This document shows positions 23,911 to 33,018 of a stretch of 64,000 nt of DNA, piece by piece. Positions within the stretch are counted from its first letter, which is position 1. Each line of letters begins with the position of its first letter. The notes beneath the pieces are model-generated. The model worked only from the letters and a program-made list of their open reading frames with translations. It was not told where the DNA came from and searched no databases. The translations under genes and the position numbers were made by a program. The DNA is from Candidatus Methanosuratincola sp. (GTDB lineage Archaea; Thermoproteota; Methanomethylicia; Methanomethylicales; Methanomethylicaceae), in the NCBI GenBank assembly GCA_014361455.1, contig JACIVP010000004.1, positions 20,057 to 84,056 of the forward strand, given 5' to 3'.

Positions 23911-24595
23911 AAGGAGCGTTGCTATTTAACCTTGTACGGATGCTGTCGTGCTGCTATTCATGATCCTTTTCTCCGGCCTGCTGAAACCATATGCCTTGGT
24001 GTCGCATAACGGGATCCATGATCCTGCCCCGTCTCTCTTTCTCTCTTTATTTATCTTGCTAGCTTTATCAGCGGGGTCCCCTTCCGACAGATAAAGGCGG
24101 TTCACTGCCTTACACCGACCGAGACTGGAGAGCAAAAACCAAGCACTTTGGGTGAGTAGCCGAGACCGATGCTTGTGCCCACTGTTGGGGGGAAGTTCCG
24201 CTTGTTGCCTTGCTTGCCCTCTCGAGTCAAAGAAAGAATATTGGATACCCTTCTGGGCACAGCTATCTCCTGCATCCTGATCCCGAAGAGGAATTTTCTC
24301 CTCCTCCTTCCTCTTCCCTTCCCGCATTTGCTCCCCTATCGCCTCCATGCTGGCACTGCTTGATCCTCCGAACAGGAAAACTGCCAATATGCGATATTTT
24401 GAAGATCGAGGGCTGTCCTTCATTCAAGGTCTGGCATGCATATCCCTTCGTACTATTATGTAGATAATCTTGCAGTCCCCCGTATAGGCTGCCTTCGCGC
24501 GCAGACCATAGCGGGGATCCTTCCTTCTCCATGTGGCTACGCCGCAAAGCGCATCCCCTCCCCAACGGGTGAAAAGGGATTGGTTGCCCCTTCAC
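23911..24595. other. Long intergenic region without a supported gene
   Basis: 685 bp with several open frames of biased, non-protein-like composition on both strands. A motif at about 24063-24082 (CTTTATCAGCGGGGTCCCCT) resembles one at 18500-18520. Promoters for the flanking genes are not obvious. Probably decayed sequence. Confidence 0.4.
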
Positions 24596-26554
24596 TCACT
24601 GGAATGAGAAGCCCTTCAGTTTCCGCGCCATCTCTTTGAATTTTTTGGATCTGAGGCAGCCTAGAAACTCCCTCACTGCACGTTTGTCCTTGCTCGCTGG
24701 ATTGATCACAAAGTCGTACTCTTCATCACCGATTGGTATGAACTCGAGCCCATACGCCGCCGCAGCACTCTCCACGCATACCCCAAGATCAGCCCGCCCT
24801 TGCCCCACCGCTGCAGCCACTGATGAATGTGTCTTGAACTCGGATCTATAACCCCTAATCTTGCCAACTAGGTTCTTAAATTCGATCCCAAGTTCCTGTG
24901 CGATCCCCTTGAGGAGCCGGTCGGTGAGGACCCTCGTCCCAGATCCCCTGTTCCTGTTCGCAAAGATTAGGTCTTCCCTGATCAGGTCCCTTAAGCCAGT
25001 TATGCCCTTGGGATTTCCCTTCGGGATCGCAATGCCCTGCCTCCTCCTGTAGCCCTTCACAAGGCACCAGTCGGGAAGCCCGGCCCTCCTCACGAATGGC
25101 GCATTGTAGGTCATCGTCTCCTCGTCCAGCAGATGGATCCCGGCAAGGTCGCACTCCCCCCTTGCGACCGAGCTCAGCCCACCCATTGATCCTACATTCA
25201 GCGCCCTCGCACTTATCCCCTCCTCCTCGAACAGCACCTCGAGTAGTATGTCCAGTGCGGGGCAGTGGCTGCCCATCAGCACTAGGTCCTCCTTGTCTTC
25301 ATGGTCTCCGAAGAGCCTCACCTGGACCATCTCGTCCCGTTCTATGTACTCGAGATCCTCAGGGACAACGATGTATCCATCTGCTCTGGCAAGGGTTCCA
25401 ATCGCCCCAGAGCTAGCAAAAACAGGGTAAGCCTTCTCCTCAACTCCATTAAGCACGTGCACGGTGAGGAACCACCTCCTCCCCTTCGCGCCGTTTACCC
25501 TTTGGGTCAACCTCGCCTCGAGAGTCCTTTCGCCTTTGCCCTTGGCCATTGAAATCCTATGGATCAACGGCTTGACTATCTGGTTGAAGACCATCAGTGC
25601 TGAGACAGGATATCCCGGGAGGCCGATCACAGCCTTGCCCATGTGTGCAGCTATAACCGTTGGCTTGCCGGGCTTTATGTGGAGACCATGGGCTAGGATT
25701 CCCGGATCGCAGAGACCCCCGATCGCCCTGTAGACCACGTCCCCGAGACCTGCCGAGGTGCCGCCCGATATGAGGATCAGGTCTGTGCCATTGAGTGCGG
25801 ATTCGAGCCCCACCCTTATAGCCTCCATGTCGTCTCCGACCCTACCGAAAGATAACGGGATCCCGCCCGCCTCCCTCACAGCCGCTTCAAGCATGTGGGA
25901 ATTCACGTCATAGACCTTCCCGGGGCAAAGCTTGGACCCAGGTTCGACTATCTCGTTCCCTGTTGAGATTATCCCAACCTTTGGCCTGCCGTACACCTCG
26001 ACCTCCCTGACCCCGGTGGAGGCTAACAGTGCGACTTCCCTGACCCCGACAGTTGAACCCTTCCTGAGCACGACCTCCCCAATCTCGAGGTCCGATCCAG
26101 CATAAGCGACATTCTCCCCTGGGGTCACCGGCTTGTAGACCTCAATAAACCCATCAGAACGTGAGGTGTACTCGACCATCAATACTGCATCCGCGCCCCT
26201 CGGTATGGGTGCGCCGGTGGCTATCTCAACACAGCAGCCATTGGGCACCTCACCAGCATAGGCAGAGCCAGCGTCAACCCTGCCGACCACCCTGAGCCTC
26301 AAGGGGGCAGTCTCGCTTGCCCCGTCTGTGTCCGAGGACACGACTGCATAACCGTCCATCTCTGCCCTGTCGAAAGGTGGGAGGTCTATCCCTGAATAAA
26401 CCGTCTTGGAAATGACCCTCCCTAGCGCCTGGTCAAGCCTTACCCTCTCTGGCTCTGGCACATGAGTCGCAGCCTCCTCGAGCATCCTCGCAGCCTCCTC
26501 AATGGTTGCGAGCCTGTGGAAGACTTTCCTTCCATCCCCATTCAAGTCAATCAC
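24596..26554 (-). CDS. moeA: Molybdopterin molybdenumtransferase MoeA fused to a periplasmic-binding-like domain
   Basis: A 652-residue fusion. Residues 1-410 are MoeA: PPFDRAEMDGYAV, GCCVEIATGAPIPRGADAV, ISTGNEIVEPG, LISGGTSAGLGD and KPGKPTVIA, GLPGYPVSA. The enzyme inserts molybdate or tungstate into adenylated molybdopterin. Residues about 430-650 are a type-2 periplasmic-binding-like domain without signal peptide (GSHCPALDIL, ANRNRGSGTRVLTDRLL, HSSVAAAVGQGRADLGV). That domain probably senses or delivers the oxyanion or cofactor. A GTG start overlaps the second moeA by 8 bp. The archaeal fusion is known. Confidence 0.92.
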   Translation of the reverse strand: MIDLNGDGRKVFHRLATIEEAARMLEEAATHVPEPERVRLDQALGRVISKTVYSGIDLPPFDRAEMDGYAVVSSDTDGASETAPLRLRVVGRVDAGSAYAGEVPNGCCVEIATGAPIPRGADAVLMVEYTSRSDGFIEVYKPVTPGENVAYAGSDLEIGEVVLRKGSTVGVREVALLASTGVREVEVYGRPKVGIISTGNEIVEPGSKLCPGKVYDVNSHMLEAAVREAGGIPLSFGRVGDDMEAIRVGLESALNGTDLILISGGTSAGLGDVVYRAIGGLCDPGILAHGLHIKPGKPTVIAAHMGKAVIGLPGYPVSALMVFNQIVKPLIHRISMAKGKGERTLEARLTQRVNGAKGRRWFLTVHVLNGVEEKAYPVFASSGAIGTLARADGYIVVPEDLEYIERDEMVQVRLFGDHEDKEDLVLMGSHCPALDILLEVLFEEEGISARALNVGSMGGLSSVARGECDLAGIHLLDEETMTYNAPFVRRAGLPDWCLVKGYRRRQGIAIPKGNPKGITGLRDLIREDLIFANRNRGSGTRVLTDRLLKGIAQELGIEFKNLVGKIRGYRSEFKTHSSVAAAVGQGRADLGVCVESAAAAYGLEFIPIGDEEYDFVINPASKDKRAVREFLGCLRSKKFKEMARKLKGFSFQ

Positions 26555-27809
26555 CCAGAAGTTCGACTTCTACCTCTTCACCCTCTTCCAGCCCCTCCTT
26601 GTCCTCGGCTATTATCACCATGCCGTCCGCTTTCGTAACCGATGAGAGGAGACCTGAACCTGTCAGTGCTATAGGCTTTGCCATCAGACCGTCACCCTCA
26701 CCCTCAAGGGTAACCCTTAGGAAGTGCCTGATCCCAGGGCTCGTTGGGACCCTCCTGGAGAGCCTTGCCTTGACCCTTCTCCTTTCCCTCCTCGGGAAGC
26801 CCGTAATGGATGATATTGTCAGCTCAATGAAGCTCTCATACCCAACTAGTGCTGAGACGGGGTACCCTGGCAGCATGAAGAGGGGCTTTCCAATGTATAG
26901 CCCGAAGCCTAGCGGTTTCCCGGGCTTTGCGGCTATTCCATGGAAAAGCAATCTCGATCCCTGCACCCCCTCCAGAGCCTCTGGGACGAGGTCTCTCCCC
27001 CCGACAGACGTCCCGCCGATGGTGATTAGCAAGTCTGCCCCCTCGGCGAGCTTTGTGAGCCTATCCCTTATCTCCTCCAGGCTGTCTTGCACGATCCCGC
27101 CATCAACAACCTCACAGCCCGCTTGTGCCAGAAGCGCCTTGATCATGGGCCTGGTCGAGTCCACGACGCTCCATCCATCTAGTGCCTTTGGGTCTGAGAT
27201 CTCGACCAGCTCAGACCCTGTCGAGAGTATTGCTACCTTCAGTCTCGATCTGACCGCCACCTCCCGCATCCTTATCGACAATAGGACTCCGATGTCCCAG
27301 GCTTTCAACAAATGCCCCTTCCTGAAAACGACCTCGCCCCTCTTGATGTCCTCGCCCTTCCTGGAGACGTTCGCGTACTTCGGCACTGCCCTCAGCACCA
27401 GCACCTCATCGCCTTTCCTCTCGCAGTCTTCTGCCATCGCGACTGCGTCAGTGCCCTCCGGCATCACCCCGCCGGTATATATCTCGACTGCTTCGTTCGA
27501 CCCGACCTTCCATTGTCCTCCACCCGCCCCTACAGTACCCACGACCCTGAATATCGCAGGGTTTGACTGGGAGGCGCTTAAAGCCTCCTCGCTCCTTATC
27601 GCATAACCGTCGACTGCTGCCCGGTCATAAGGGGGCACATCGTATTGGGATACAACGTCCTCTGCAAGGACTCTCCCGAAGGCATTCTCTGCACTGATGA
27701 CCTCTCCGCCTACCCTTACCTTCGAGGATTCCTTCAGGACAATCTCAAGCGCATCGGCGACCTTGGTGAGCCTTCTGAAGCCTTTCATCCTAGCCAACGG
27801 CATCCCCAT
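26547..27809 (-). CDS. moeA: Molybdopterin molybdenumtransferase MoeA, second paralogue
   Basis: A 420-residue stand-alone MoeA with PPYDRAAVDGYAIR, AVEIYTGGVMPEGTDAV, ILSTGSELVE, ITIGGTSVGGRDL, KPGKPLGFG and MLPGYPVSALVGYES. It is upstream of and co-transcribed with the fused paralogue. Paired MoeA proteins in archaea are thought to separate Mo from W insertion; the sequence does not tell which is which. In-frame ATGs at 27803 and 27788 are alternative starts. Confidence 0.92.
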   Translation of the reverse strand: MGMPLARMKGFRRLTKVADALEIVLKESSKVRVGGEVISAENAFGRVLAEDVVSQYDVPPYDRAAVDGYAIRSEEALSASQSNPAIFRVVGTVGAGGGQWKVGSNEAVEIYTGGVMPEGTDAVAMAEDCERKGDEVLVLRAVPKYANVSRKGEDIKRGEVVFRKGHLLKAWDIGVLLSIRMREVAVRSRLKVAILSTGSELVEISDPKALDGWSVVDSTRPMIKALLAQAGCEVVDGGIVQDSLEEIRDRLTKLAEGADLLITIGGTSVGGRDLVPEALEGVQGSRLLFHGIAAKPGKPLGFGLYIGKPLFMLPGYPVSALVGYESFIELTISSITGFPRRERRRVKARLSRRVPTSPGIRHFLRVTLEGEGDGLMAKPIALTGSGLLSSVTKADGMVIIAEDKEGLEEGEEVEVELLGD

Positions 27810-28032
27810 GAAGCTGTCTCCCCCAGGACCTCTTAACCTTGTCGGCAGGACGTTCTTGGGGTCATGCTGTGGCAGCGTCTATGGAAGATCAACCTCTAGA
27901 ACCCCGGCGATTGAATTCCCGAAGAGGGAGAGGAACACGACCTCTGCGTTGCCTTCATCAATTCGCAATATCGGGCAGGCACCAAGCCGGGAAAGCTTAT
28001 TATCCGATCAATGGGAGTAGACCACTCGTCTG

Positions 28033-29394
28033 GTGGCACTCTTGCAGGACGGAGACGAAAGCATCAGCGAGGAGCTGTCCCTCCACCTTTTTAATACATG
28101 GTGGCGTCAGAGGGGCTGGGAAAGGCCCGTGCGGATCGTGGATGCCGATGGGGTCTTCCTCATTGAGGGATCGGGGAGGAGGATCCTGGACTTCTCTTCC
28201 CAGCTTATGTGCTCGAACTTAGGCCACAAGAACCGGGCAGTCATTGAGGCGATTGTTGATCAGGCCAGGCGGATGCCCTTCATAAGCCCGGCATTTGCCG
28301 TAGAGGTCCGGGCGAGGGCAACAAGATCGCTCTTGGAGGTCCTCCCACCCGGGCTAGACAAGCTGCTGTACTCGACCTCTGGCAGCGAGGCGAACGAGGC
28401 CGCCTTGAGGGTTGTGAGGCACTACCAGAAGCCCCGGGGGGCATACAAGATAATTTCGAGGTACGCGTCTTACCACGGCTCCACGGCTGGTGCGGCCTCT
28501 TGCACGGGAGACCCGAGGCGCCTGGGGGGTGAGCCCACGGGCAATGTTCCGGGGGTCGTCTTTGCGCCAGACTGCTACTGCTACAGGTGCCCCTTCAAGC
28601 TGTCGTACCCTGGGTGCGGGATCGCCTGCGCAGAGTATGTCCGATATATGATCGAGAATGAAGGGAATGTGGCTGGCATCATTGTGGAACCCATCGTAGG
28701 CACCAACGGCGTGATCGTTCCCGTGGACGAATACCTCCCGCGCCTGAAGAGGATTGCCGATGAGTTCGGCGCGCTCTTCATCGCAGATGAGGTGATGGCT
28801 GGCTGGGGCCGGACCGGCGCCTGGTTTTCATGCGAGCACTGGGGCGTGGTTCCGGACATCATAACGACGGCGAAGGGGAGCACGGGTGCCTATGCGCCTT
28901 TGGGGATCACAGCGGTTAGGCGGGGTATTGCAGAAGAGGTGGAAAAGACGGGCTTCGTCCACGGCCACACTTACGAGGCCCACCCGCTCTCTCTGGCTGC
29001 GGTTCCTGCAGTGATATCCGAGTTCAGGAGGATGGACCTGCTCAAGCATGTGCGGGTTGTAGGCAGGTACATACAGAGGCGGCTGGAGGAGCTGAAGGCG
29101 GCACACCCCTCTGTTGGTGATATCAGGGGCAAGGGTCTATTTTGGGCACTCGAGCTCGTGAAGGACAGGTCGAGTCGCCTGCCTTTCAACACGCGTGCCG
29201 ACAAGGCTAAGGGTCTGCCCCTGATGGTTGACCGAGTCGCGTCCGAGATGTACCGCTTAGGCGTCTACCAGTATGCTTGGATAAACCATCTCGTAATAGC
29301 ACCGCCACTCATCATCAATGAGCACGAGGTGGACATAGGGATCAATGCACTGGACAAGGCCCTGAAGATATCCGATCATGAGGCTGCTGGCTGA
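28033..29394 (+). CDS. Class III pyridoxal-phosphate aminotransferase
   Basis: A 453-residue class III (omega-type) aminotransferase. The PLP phosphate site is STSGSEANEAALR, the aspartate is in LFIADEVMAGWGRTG, and the Schiff-base lysine in TTAKGSTGAYAPLG. The N-terminal FNTWWRQRGWERP and an insertion with four cysteines (CYCYRCPF, CGIACAEY) are unusual and may bind a metal. Relatives use taurine, beta-alanine, GABA or 4-aminobutyrate-like donors with pyruvate. No pathway neighbours fix the substrate. GTG start at 28033. Confidence 0.87.
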   Translation: MALLQDGDESISEELSLHLFNTWWRQRGWERPVRIVDADGVFLIEGSGRRILDFSSQLMCSNLGHKNRAVIEAIVDQARRMPFISPAFAVEVRARATRSLLEVLPPGLDKLLYSTSGSEANEAALRVVRHYQKPRGAYKIISRYASYHGSTAGAASCTGDPRRLGGEPTGNVPGVVFAPDCYCYRCPFKLSYPGCGIACAEYVRYMIENEGNVAGIIVEPIVGTNGVIVPVDEYLPRLKRIADEFGALFIADEVMAGWGRTGAWFSCEHWGVVPDIITTAKGSTGAYAPLGITAVRRGIAEEVEKTGFVHGHTYEAHPLSLAAVPAVISEFRRMDLLKHVRVVGRYIQRRLEELKAAHPSVGDIRGKGLFWALELVKDRSSRLPFNTRADKAKGLPLMVDRVASEMYRLGVYQYAWINHLVIAPPLIINEHEVDIGINALDKALKISDHEAAG

Positions 29395-29420
29395 AGGGTG
29401 TTATGATAGATGAGCGGTCT

Positions 29421-30743
29421 TCAGCTGCCCTGCGCCTTCGTCAGCCTCACGCCAGGTGCTAGCACTGCAGGCACTAGCGAAGGCGTACGGACTTCCCACC
29501 ATCGGACCCACCTCCGGTCTGAACTGGCCTGCCTGATTGAAGCGAGGATCCTTGGCAAGTTGTCACTTATCCTGACGCCCCTTAGGGCACCCTTGACCTC
29601 TCCCCCATCGATAAGGAAAGTCCCGTCCCTGCATATTGTCGAGAAATCGCCGGTGGCATAGTTCTGGAACCTTGTGTACCAGTTGCTGACTACAAAGACC
29701 CCGCTCCTTGTCTCCCTGATCATCTCCTCCATGCTCATAGCCCCCGCAGAGACCTTCAGATTCCAGGGCGATGGTGCCACCCACCCTGCGTTTCCTGTGC
29801 TGGTCGTCCCGAACCTCTTAGCCGTCGACTTGTTGTGCAGGTAGGTCACCATCTTCCCACAGTCGATGAGTGTGGTCTTGCGCAGGGCGACACCCTCGTC
29901 ATCGAAAGTCCTCGAATTGATCCCCTCGGGGTCTGATCCGTCGTCCTCGATCGTCAGCGCTTCGGAAGCGACCTTTTCGCCGATCTTTTGGGCGAGGAAG
30001 GACACGCCCGCCTCTACGCTGAAGGCCGAGCTTGCGTCCCCGACCCTCTCTATCAGGTTCGCGAATATTATCGGGCCAAGTATCACCTCATAACTGCCCT
30101 CGCTCCATCGGGCGCACTCCTTCGACATGCCCGCGATCCTCCCTGCCTCGCCCCCTGCCCTCTCGGCATCGAGGTTGCGCATCTCGGTGGCGCAGGTTAG
30201 CCCCTGCCCTGAACCCTCCCCAGCGAACGCCCTCACGTTAAGCTCGAAGGCCGTCCTCTCATCATAACCCTCTCCGCCGCTGCTGGTCAGGAGAGCCACC
30301 CTCCTAACCTCAGCGTTGAAGACCCCGGCGCTCCTCTCTCCCCCCTCCCTCAGGGCAGCCCCTATGGATGCACTCACGCAGTCGTTGATTACTTCAGGGT
30401 CTATTGCCTGGGGAGAGCACCTGTCGGGGAACCTTGTTGCCTCAATATCCGTTATTGTCTCGGCATCCGATACCAAGGGGGCACTCTTGACTGCCCGTTC
30501 TACACACTTCCTGATCCCCTCCTCAGAAAGGTCCTCCAGCCTTGTTATGACCTTCTTCCTGCCGAAGAGCGTGAGTGCATCAATGCCCATCACGCTCCAG
30601 TTCTGGACGACCGTCGTCTTGTTGTTTGAGAACCTTACCATGAGCCTCTCAACATGGCTCGGGATTATTATCGCCTGATCTGCCCCTGCAGAGAGGAAAC
30701 CCTTGAGCACCCTATCGCCAATTCCGAAGAGTCTCTCCTTCAT
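29421..30743 (-). CDS. TldD/PmbA (TldE-like) modulator of gyrase/peptidase family
   Basis: A 440-residue protein of the TldD/PmbA family. ANLIERVGDASSAFSV, DDGSDPEGINSRTFDDEG and NKSTAKRFGTTSTGNAGW mark the C-terminal half. The HExxxH metal site of the TldD subunit is absent, so this is the TldE/PmbA partner. The pair is a protease acting on unfolded peptides and natural-product precursors. No tldD is in the window. The ATG at 30743 is chosen because GGGGAG lies 9 bp upstream. Confidence 0.85.
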   Translation of the reverse strand: MKERLFGIGDRVLKGFLSAGADQAIIIPSHVERLMVRFSNNKTTVVQNWSVMGIDALTLFGRKKVITRLEDLSEEGIRKCVERAVKSAPLVSDAETITDIEATRFPDRCSPQAIDPEVINDCVSASIGAALREGGERSAGVFNAEVRRVALLTSSGGEGYDERTAFELNVRAFAGEGSGQGLTCATEMRNLDAERAGGEAGRIAGMSKECARWSEGSYEVILGPIIFANLIERVGDASSAFSVEAGVSFLAQKIGEKVASEALTIEDDGSDPEGINSRTFDDEGVALRKTTLIDCGKMVTYLHNKSTAKRFGTTSTGNAGWVAPSPWNLKVSAGAMSMEEMIRETRSGVFVVSNWYTRFQNYATGDFSTICRDGTFLIDGGEVKGALRGVRISDNLPRILASIRQASSDRRWVRWWEVRTPSLVPAVLAPGVRLTKAQGS

Positions 30744-30834
30744 TCTAATTGCTCCCCATGTGCTGATCATAGAGTATCTGTTGACCACACTTAAATACTA
30801 AAGGAATTCAAAACCTTATATGCTGGTGGCAGGG

Positions 30835-31839
30835 ATGAGGGTCACGATCTCGGTTCCAGGTAAGGTTTCTCTGTTTGGGGAGCACGCCGTTGTCTATGGT
30901 GAACCTGCCTTGGTCGCCGCAATCGGGAAGAGGCTCACCGTTTCGGTCGAGGGGCGCCCTGACAAGCTCATAAAGATCGCTGCCATGGACCTCCAAGTCC
31001 CTGGGATCGTCCTGACATTCAACGAGGAGAGCCCTGAGATCATCGTTGAGACCGACTACGGGATGGTAGTCAGCGCTGTCGGGTACGTAAGGAAGGCGAT
31101 AGAGATTGTCTCTGAATACTTGGGGAGGAGGGGTGGCGTGAACGTGGCGATAAGGTCAGAGATGCCTGTTGGTGCCGGACTCGGGACATCTGCTGCGGTG
31201 GCGGTCGGCACAGTGGCGGCTTACTCCATACTGATGGGGGAGGAGCTCCCGTTTCAGGAGATCGCCCGCCTCGCTCATGAGACCGAGCGAAGGGTTCAGG
31301 GGTTGGCAAGCCCGATGGATACCTCTGTGGCAACGTATGGGGGGATCCTTTACATCATGCCTGCTGCCCAACAGCCCATTGAGAAGTTGCCAACGGTCTG
31401 CGACCTCCCGATGGTAATTGGGTATTCCGAGCGGGAGTTCAGCACGTCCGACCTGGTCAAGAAGGTAAGGGCGCTGAGGGAGGCGTATCCTGAGATCGTC
31501 TCGCCCACGCTCCAGAGCATTGGGAAGATATCAGAGCGGGCGAAGGACGCCTTGGCTTCGGGCGACTTGGATACGCTGGGGAGGCTCATGAACATAAACC
31601 ACGGCCTTCTGGACTCCCTCGGCGTATCGTCAAAGTCCATGAACGATATGGTGTATTCTGCCAGATTCGCCGGGGCCGTAGGATCGAAGATGACGGGTGC
31701 AGGTGGAGGCGGATGCATGATCGCGCTCTGCCCAGGCAGGGAGGTCGAAGTATCGACCGCCATCCGGATAGTCGGGGGCATGCCGTTTAGGGCCACCGTC
31801 TCTGACCAAGGGCTCAGAGTCGAGTCCGTCGAGACCTGA
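30835..31839 (+). CDS. mvk: Mevalonate kinase
   Basis: A 334-residue GHMP kinase: VPGKVSLFGEHAVVYG at the N-terminus, the ATP loop PVGAGLGTSAAVAVGTVAA, and the C-terminal motif GSKMTGAGGGGCMIAL. It phosphorylates mevalonate with ATP in the archaeal isoprenoid lipid pathway. The ATG at 30835 is used; an in-frame ATG lies five codons upstream. Its 3' end overlaps the convergent YkgJ gene by 26 bp. Confidence 0.94.
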   Translation: MRVTISVPGKVSLFGEHAVVYGEPALVAAIGKRLTVSVEGRPDKLIKIAAMDLQVPGIVLTFNEESPEIIVETDYGMVVSAVGYVRKAIEIVSEYLGRRGGVNVAIRSEMPVGAGLGTSAAVAVGTVAAYSILMGEELPFQEIARLAHETERRVQGLASPMDTSVATYGGILYIMPAAQQPIEKLPTVCDLPMVIGYSEREFSTSDLVKKVRALREAYPEIVSPTLQSIGKISERAKDALASGDLDTLGRLMNINHGLLDSLGVSSKSMNDMVYSARFAGAVGSKMTGAGGGGCMIALCPGREVEVSTAIRIVGGMPFRATVSDQGLRVESVET

Positions 31840-32251
31840 TCTTGGTTCTCACATCGATGAATTGATCCAGGCTTTCACTAATGCCCGAAGACAGCCCCTT
31901 GTAGTAAGGAAGGCATCCGTCCCCTTTTCTTGACCAGTCTATGCCGGGGCAGGCTGTAGAGACCAGGATCCTCCTTCCAGTCACTATAAATGGGTGCCTC
32001 CGGCAGGTATCCGGTCTCCTGTCGTAGACCGTGCACCTTCTCCCCTCCAGGAACACGCACCTCGACTTGACCATCTTCATTTTGCATTCTGCCCCGGTGA
32101 TCTCCCTTTCTTGGGCGGTAGTGGGCAGGTAAAAGCCCTTAAAGCCATCGAGCCTATCAAGGTCCTTGCTGTAAAGGGGGACTAGCTTGCTGGTGCAGCA
32201 TCTGCCGCACCTCCTGCACGAGTGGTGAGGGAGTGTGTCGGAGACTAACAT
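31814..32251 (-). CDS. YkgJ-family cysteine-cluster (putative Fe-S or zinc) protein
   Basis: A 145-residue member of the YkgJ/UPF0153 family: HSCRRCGRCCTSKLVPLYSK near the N-terminus, then RCVFLEGRRCTVYDRRPDTC and ACPGIDW, GCLPYY. The eight or so conserved cysteines bind a metal cluster. Its function is not established in archaea. GTG 32296 would add 15 residues. Confidence 0.85.
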   Translation of the reverse strand: MLVSDTLPHHSCRRCGRCCTSKLVPLYSKDLDRLDGFKGFYLPTTAQEREITGAECKMKMVKSRCVFLEGRRCTVYDRRPDTCRRHPFIVTGRRILVSTACPGIDWSRKGDGCLPYYKGLSSGISESLDQFIDVRTKIRSRRTRL

Positions 32252-32373
32252 CCCTATCTCGGGGATCAGCACCGGCGTATGAAGCACCTGGATCACACAG
32301 AATGAGCACGAACGAATTAATCTTGTTATTGCCCTGCCTGCCTGCCTGCTTGCTCATACTAAAGTTTTTAAAT

Positions 32374-32394
32374 ATGGATGGATTATCTATCCAT
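32374..32394. promoter_or_regulatory. Palindromic operator, copy 1 (DUF4430 gene)
   Basis: The core GGATGGATTATCTATCC at 32376-32392 is a near-perfect palindrome, flanked by AT/AT. It follows directly after a TATA-like TTTTTAAATA and sits 15 bp before the ATG at 32409, so a protein bound here would cover the transcription start. The same site occurs at 33592-33612 and 47185-47205. Confidence 0.75.
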
Positions 32395-32408
32395 TATAGG
32401 GGATCTAA

Positions 32409-32870
32409 ATGGCAAGAAACACATGGACCATAATTTCAGGGGTGCTTTTGATATGGGCTATAGGGGCTACAGTTGGGCTGGCTTACTACTACCAGACATC
32501 TCAGAACCAGCAGGTTCTCATTGAGAACTATGAATCAGTGATCGATGATGTGGTAATAAAAGTCAATTTGGGAATTGACTATGGAAATGGCACTACTGTG
32601 TGGAATAATGACACATATGTGCCCATAGGATCTGATTTGCTCAACGCCACACTAAAAGTGGCGCAGGTAAACTATACTGAGTACTCTTCTGGCATCTTGG
32701 TAAATGGAATCAACGGCGTCCTCGAGAACAAAAGCGCGAGCACCTACTGGCTCTATTACGTCTGGTCTGACGTCGATTTGGATTGGGTGGAGGGCTATGT
32801 AGGAGCCGACCAGTACATCCTCAAGAACGGCGAATCGGTCAAGTGGGTCCTGAAAGTATATACGCCTTAG
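32409..32870 (+). CDS. Membrane-anchored DUF4430 (transcobalamin-like) protein, putative corrinoid binder
   Basis: A 153-residue protein with an N-terminal membrane anchor (about 8-27) and an extracytoplasmic domain with NGVLENKSASTYWLYYVW and GADQYILKNGESVKWVLKV. That is the DUF4430 pattern also found in the C-terminal domain of intrinsic factor/transcobalamin and in bacterial cobalamin uptake proteins. It shares its operator palindrome with the ECF S-component gene 0.6 kb away. I infer surface capture of corrinoid for the methyltransferase system. The 3' end has been altered by a 38-bp duplication. Confidence 0.72.
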   Translation: MARNTWTIISGVLLIWAIGATVGLAYYYQTSQNQQVLIENYESVIDDVVIKVNLGIDYGNGTTVWNNDTYVPIGSDLLNATLKVAQVNYTEYSSGILVNGINGVLENKSASTYWLYYVWSDVDLDWVEGYVGADQYILKNGESVKWVLKVYTP

Positions 32871-32933
32871 CGAGTGAATGGCATTCCGAGAGCAACTCAA
32901 GAACGGCGAATCGGTCAAGTGGGTCCTGAAAGT
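32820..32933 (+). repeat. 38-bp direct repeat at the 3' end of the DUF4430 gene
   Basis: The 38 bases at 32820-32857 recur exactly at 32896-32933, 76 bp later. The first copy encodes LKNGESVKWVLKV inside the gene. The second lies after its stop and, in one frame, would encode the same residues followed by LTNN and a stop. The duplication, with 38 bp of intervening sequence, apparently gave the gene a new C-terminus (YTP). Confidence 0.92.
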
Positions 32934-33018
32934 TCTAACAAACAATTAATCCCTTTTCTTTTTTATATACTCACTTTGGAATTCAAGACCATTTTGGTCA
33001 GTCAGCTAGGATCACTGC

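Noticed and set aside
23926..24423. 165-codon minus-strand frame in the long intergenic region
   Set aside because: Composition is not protein-like and no motif, ribosome-binding site or hydrophobic pattern supports it.
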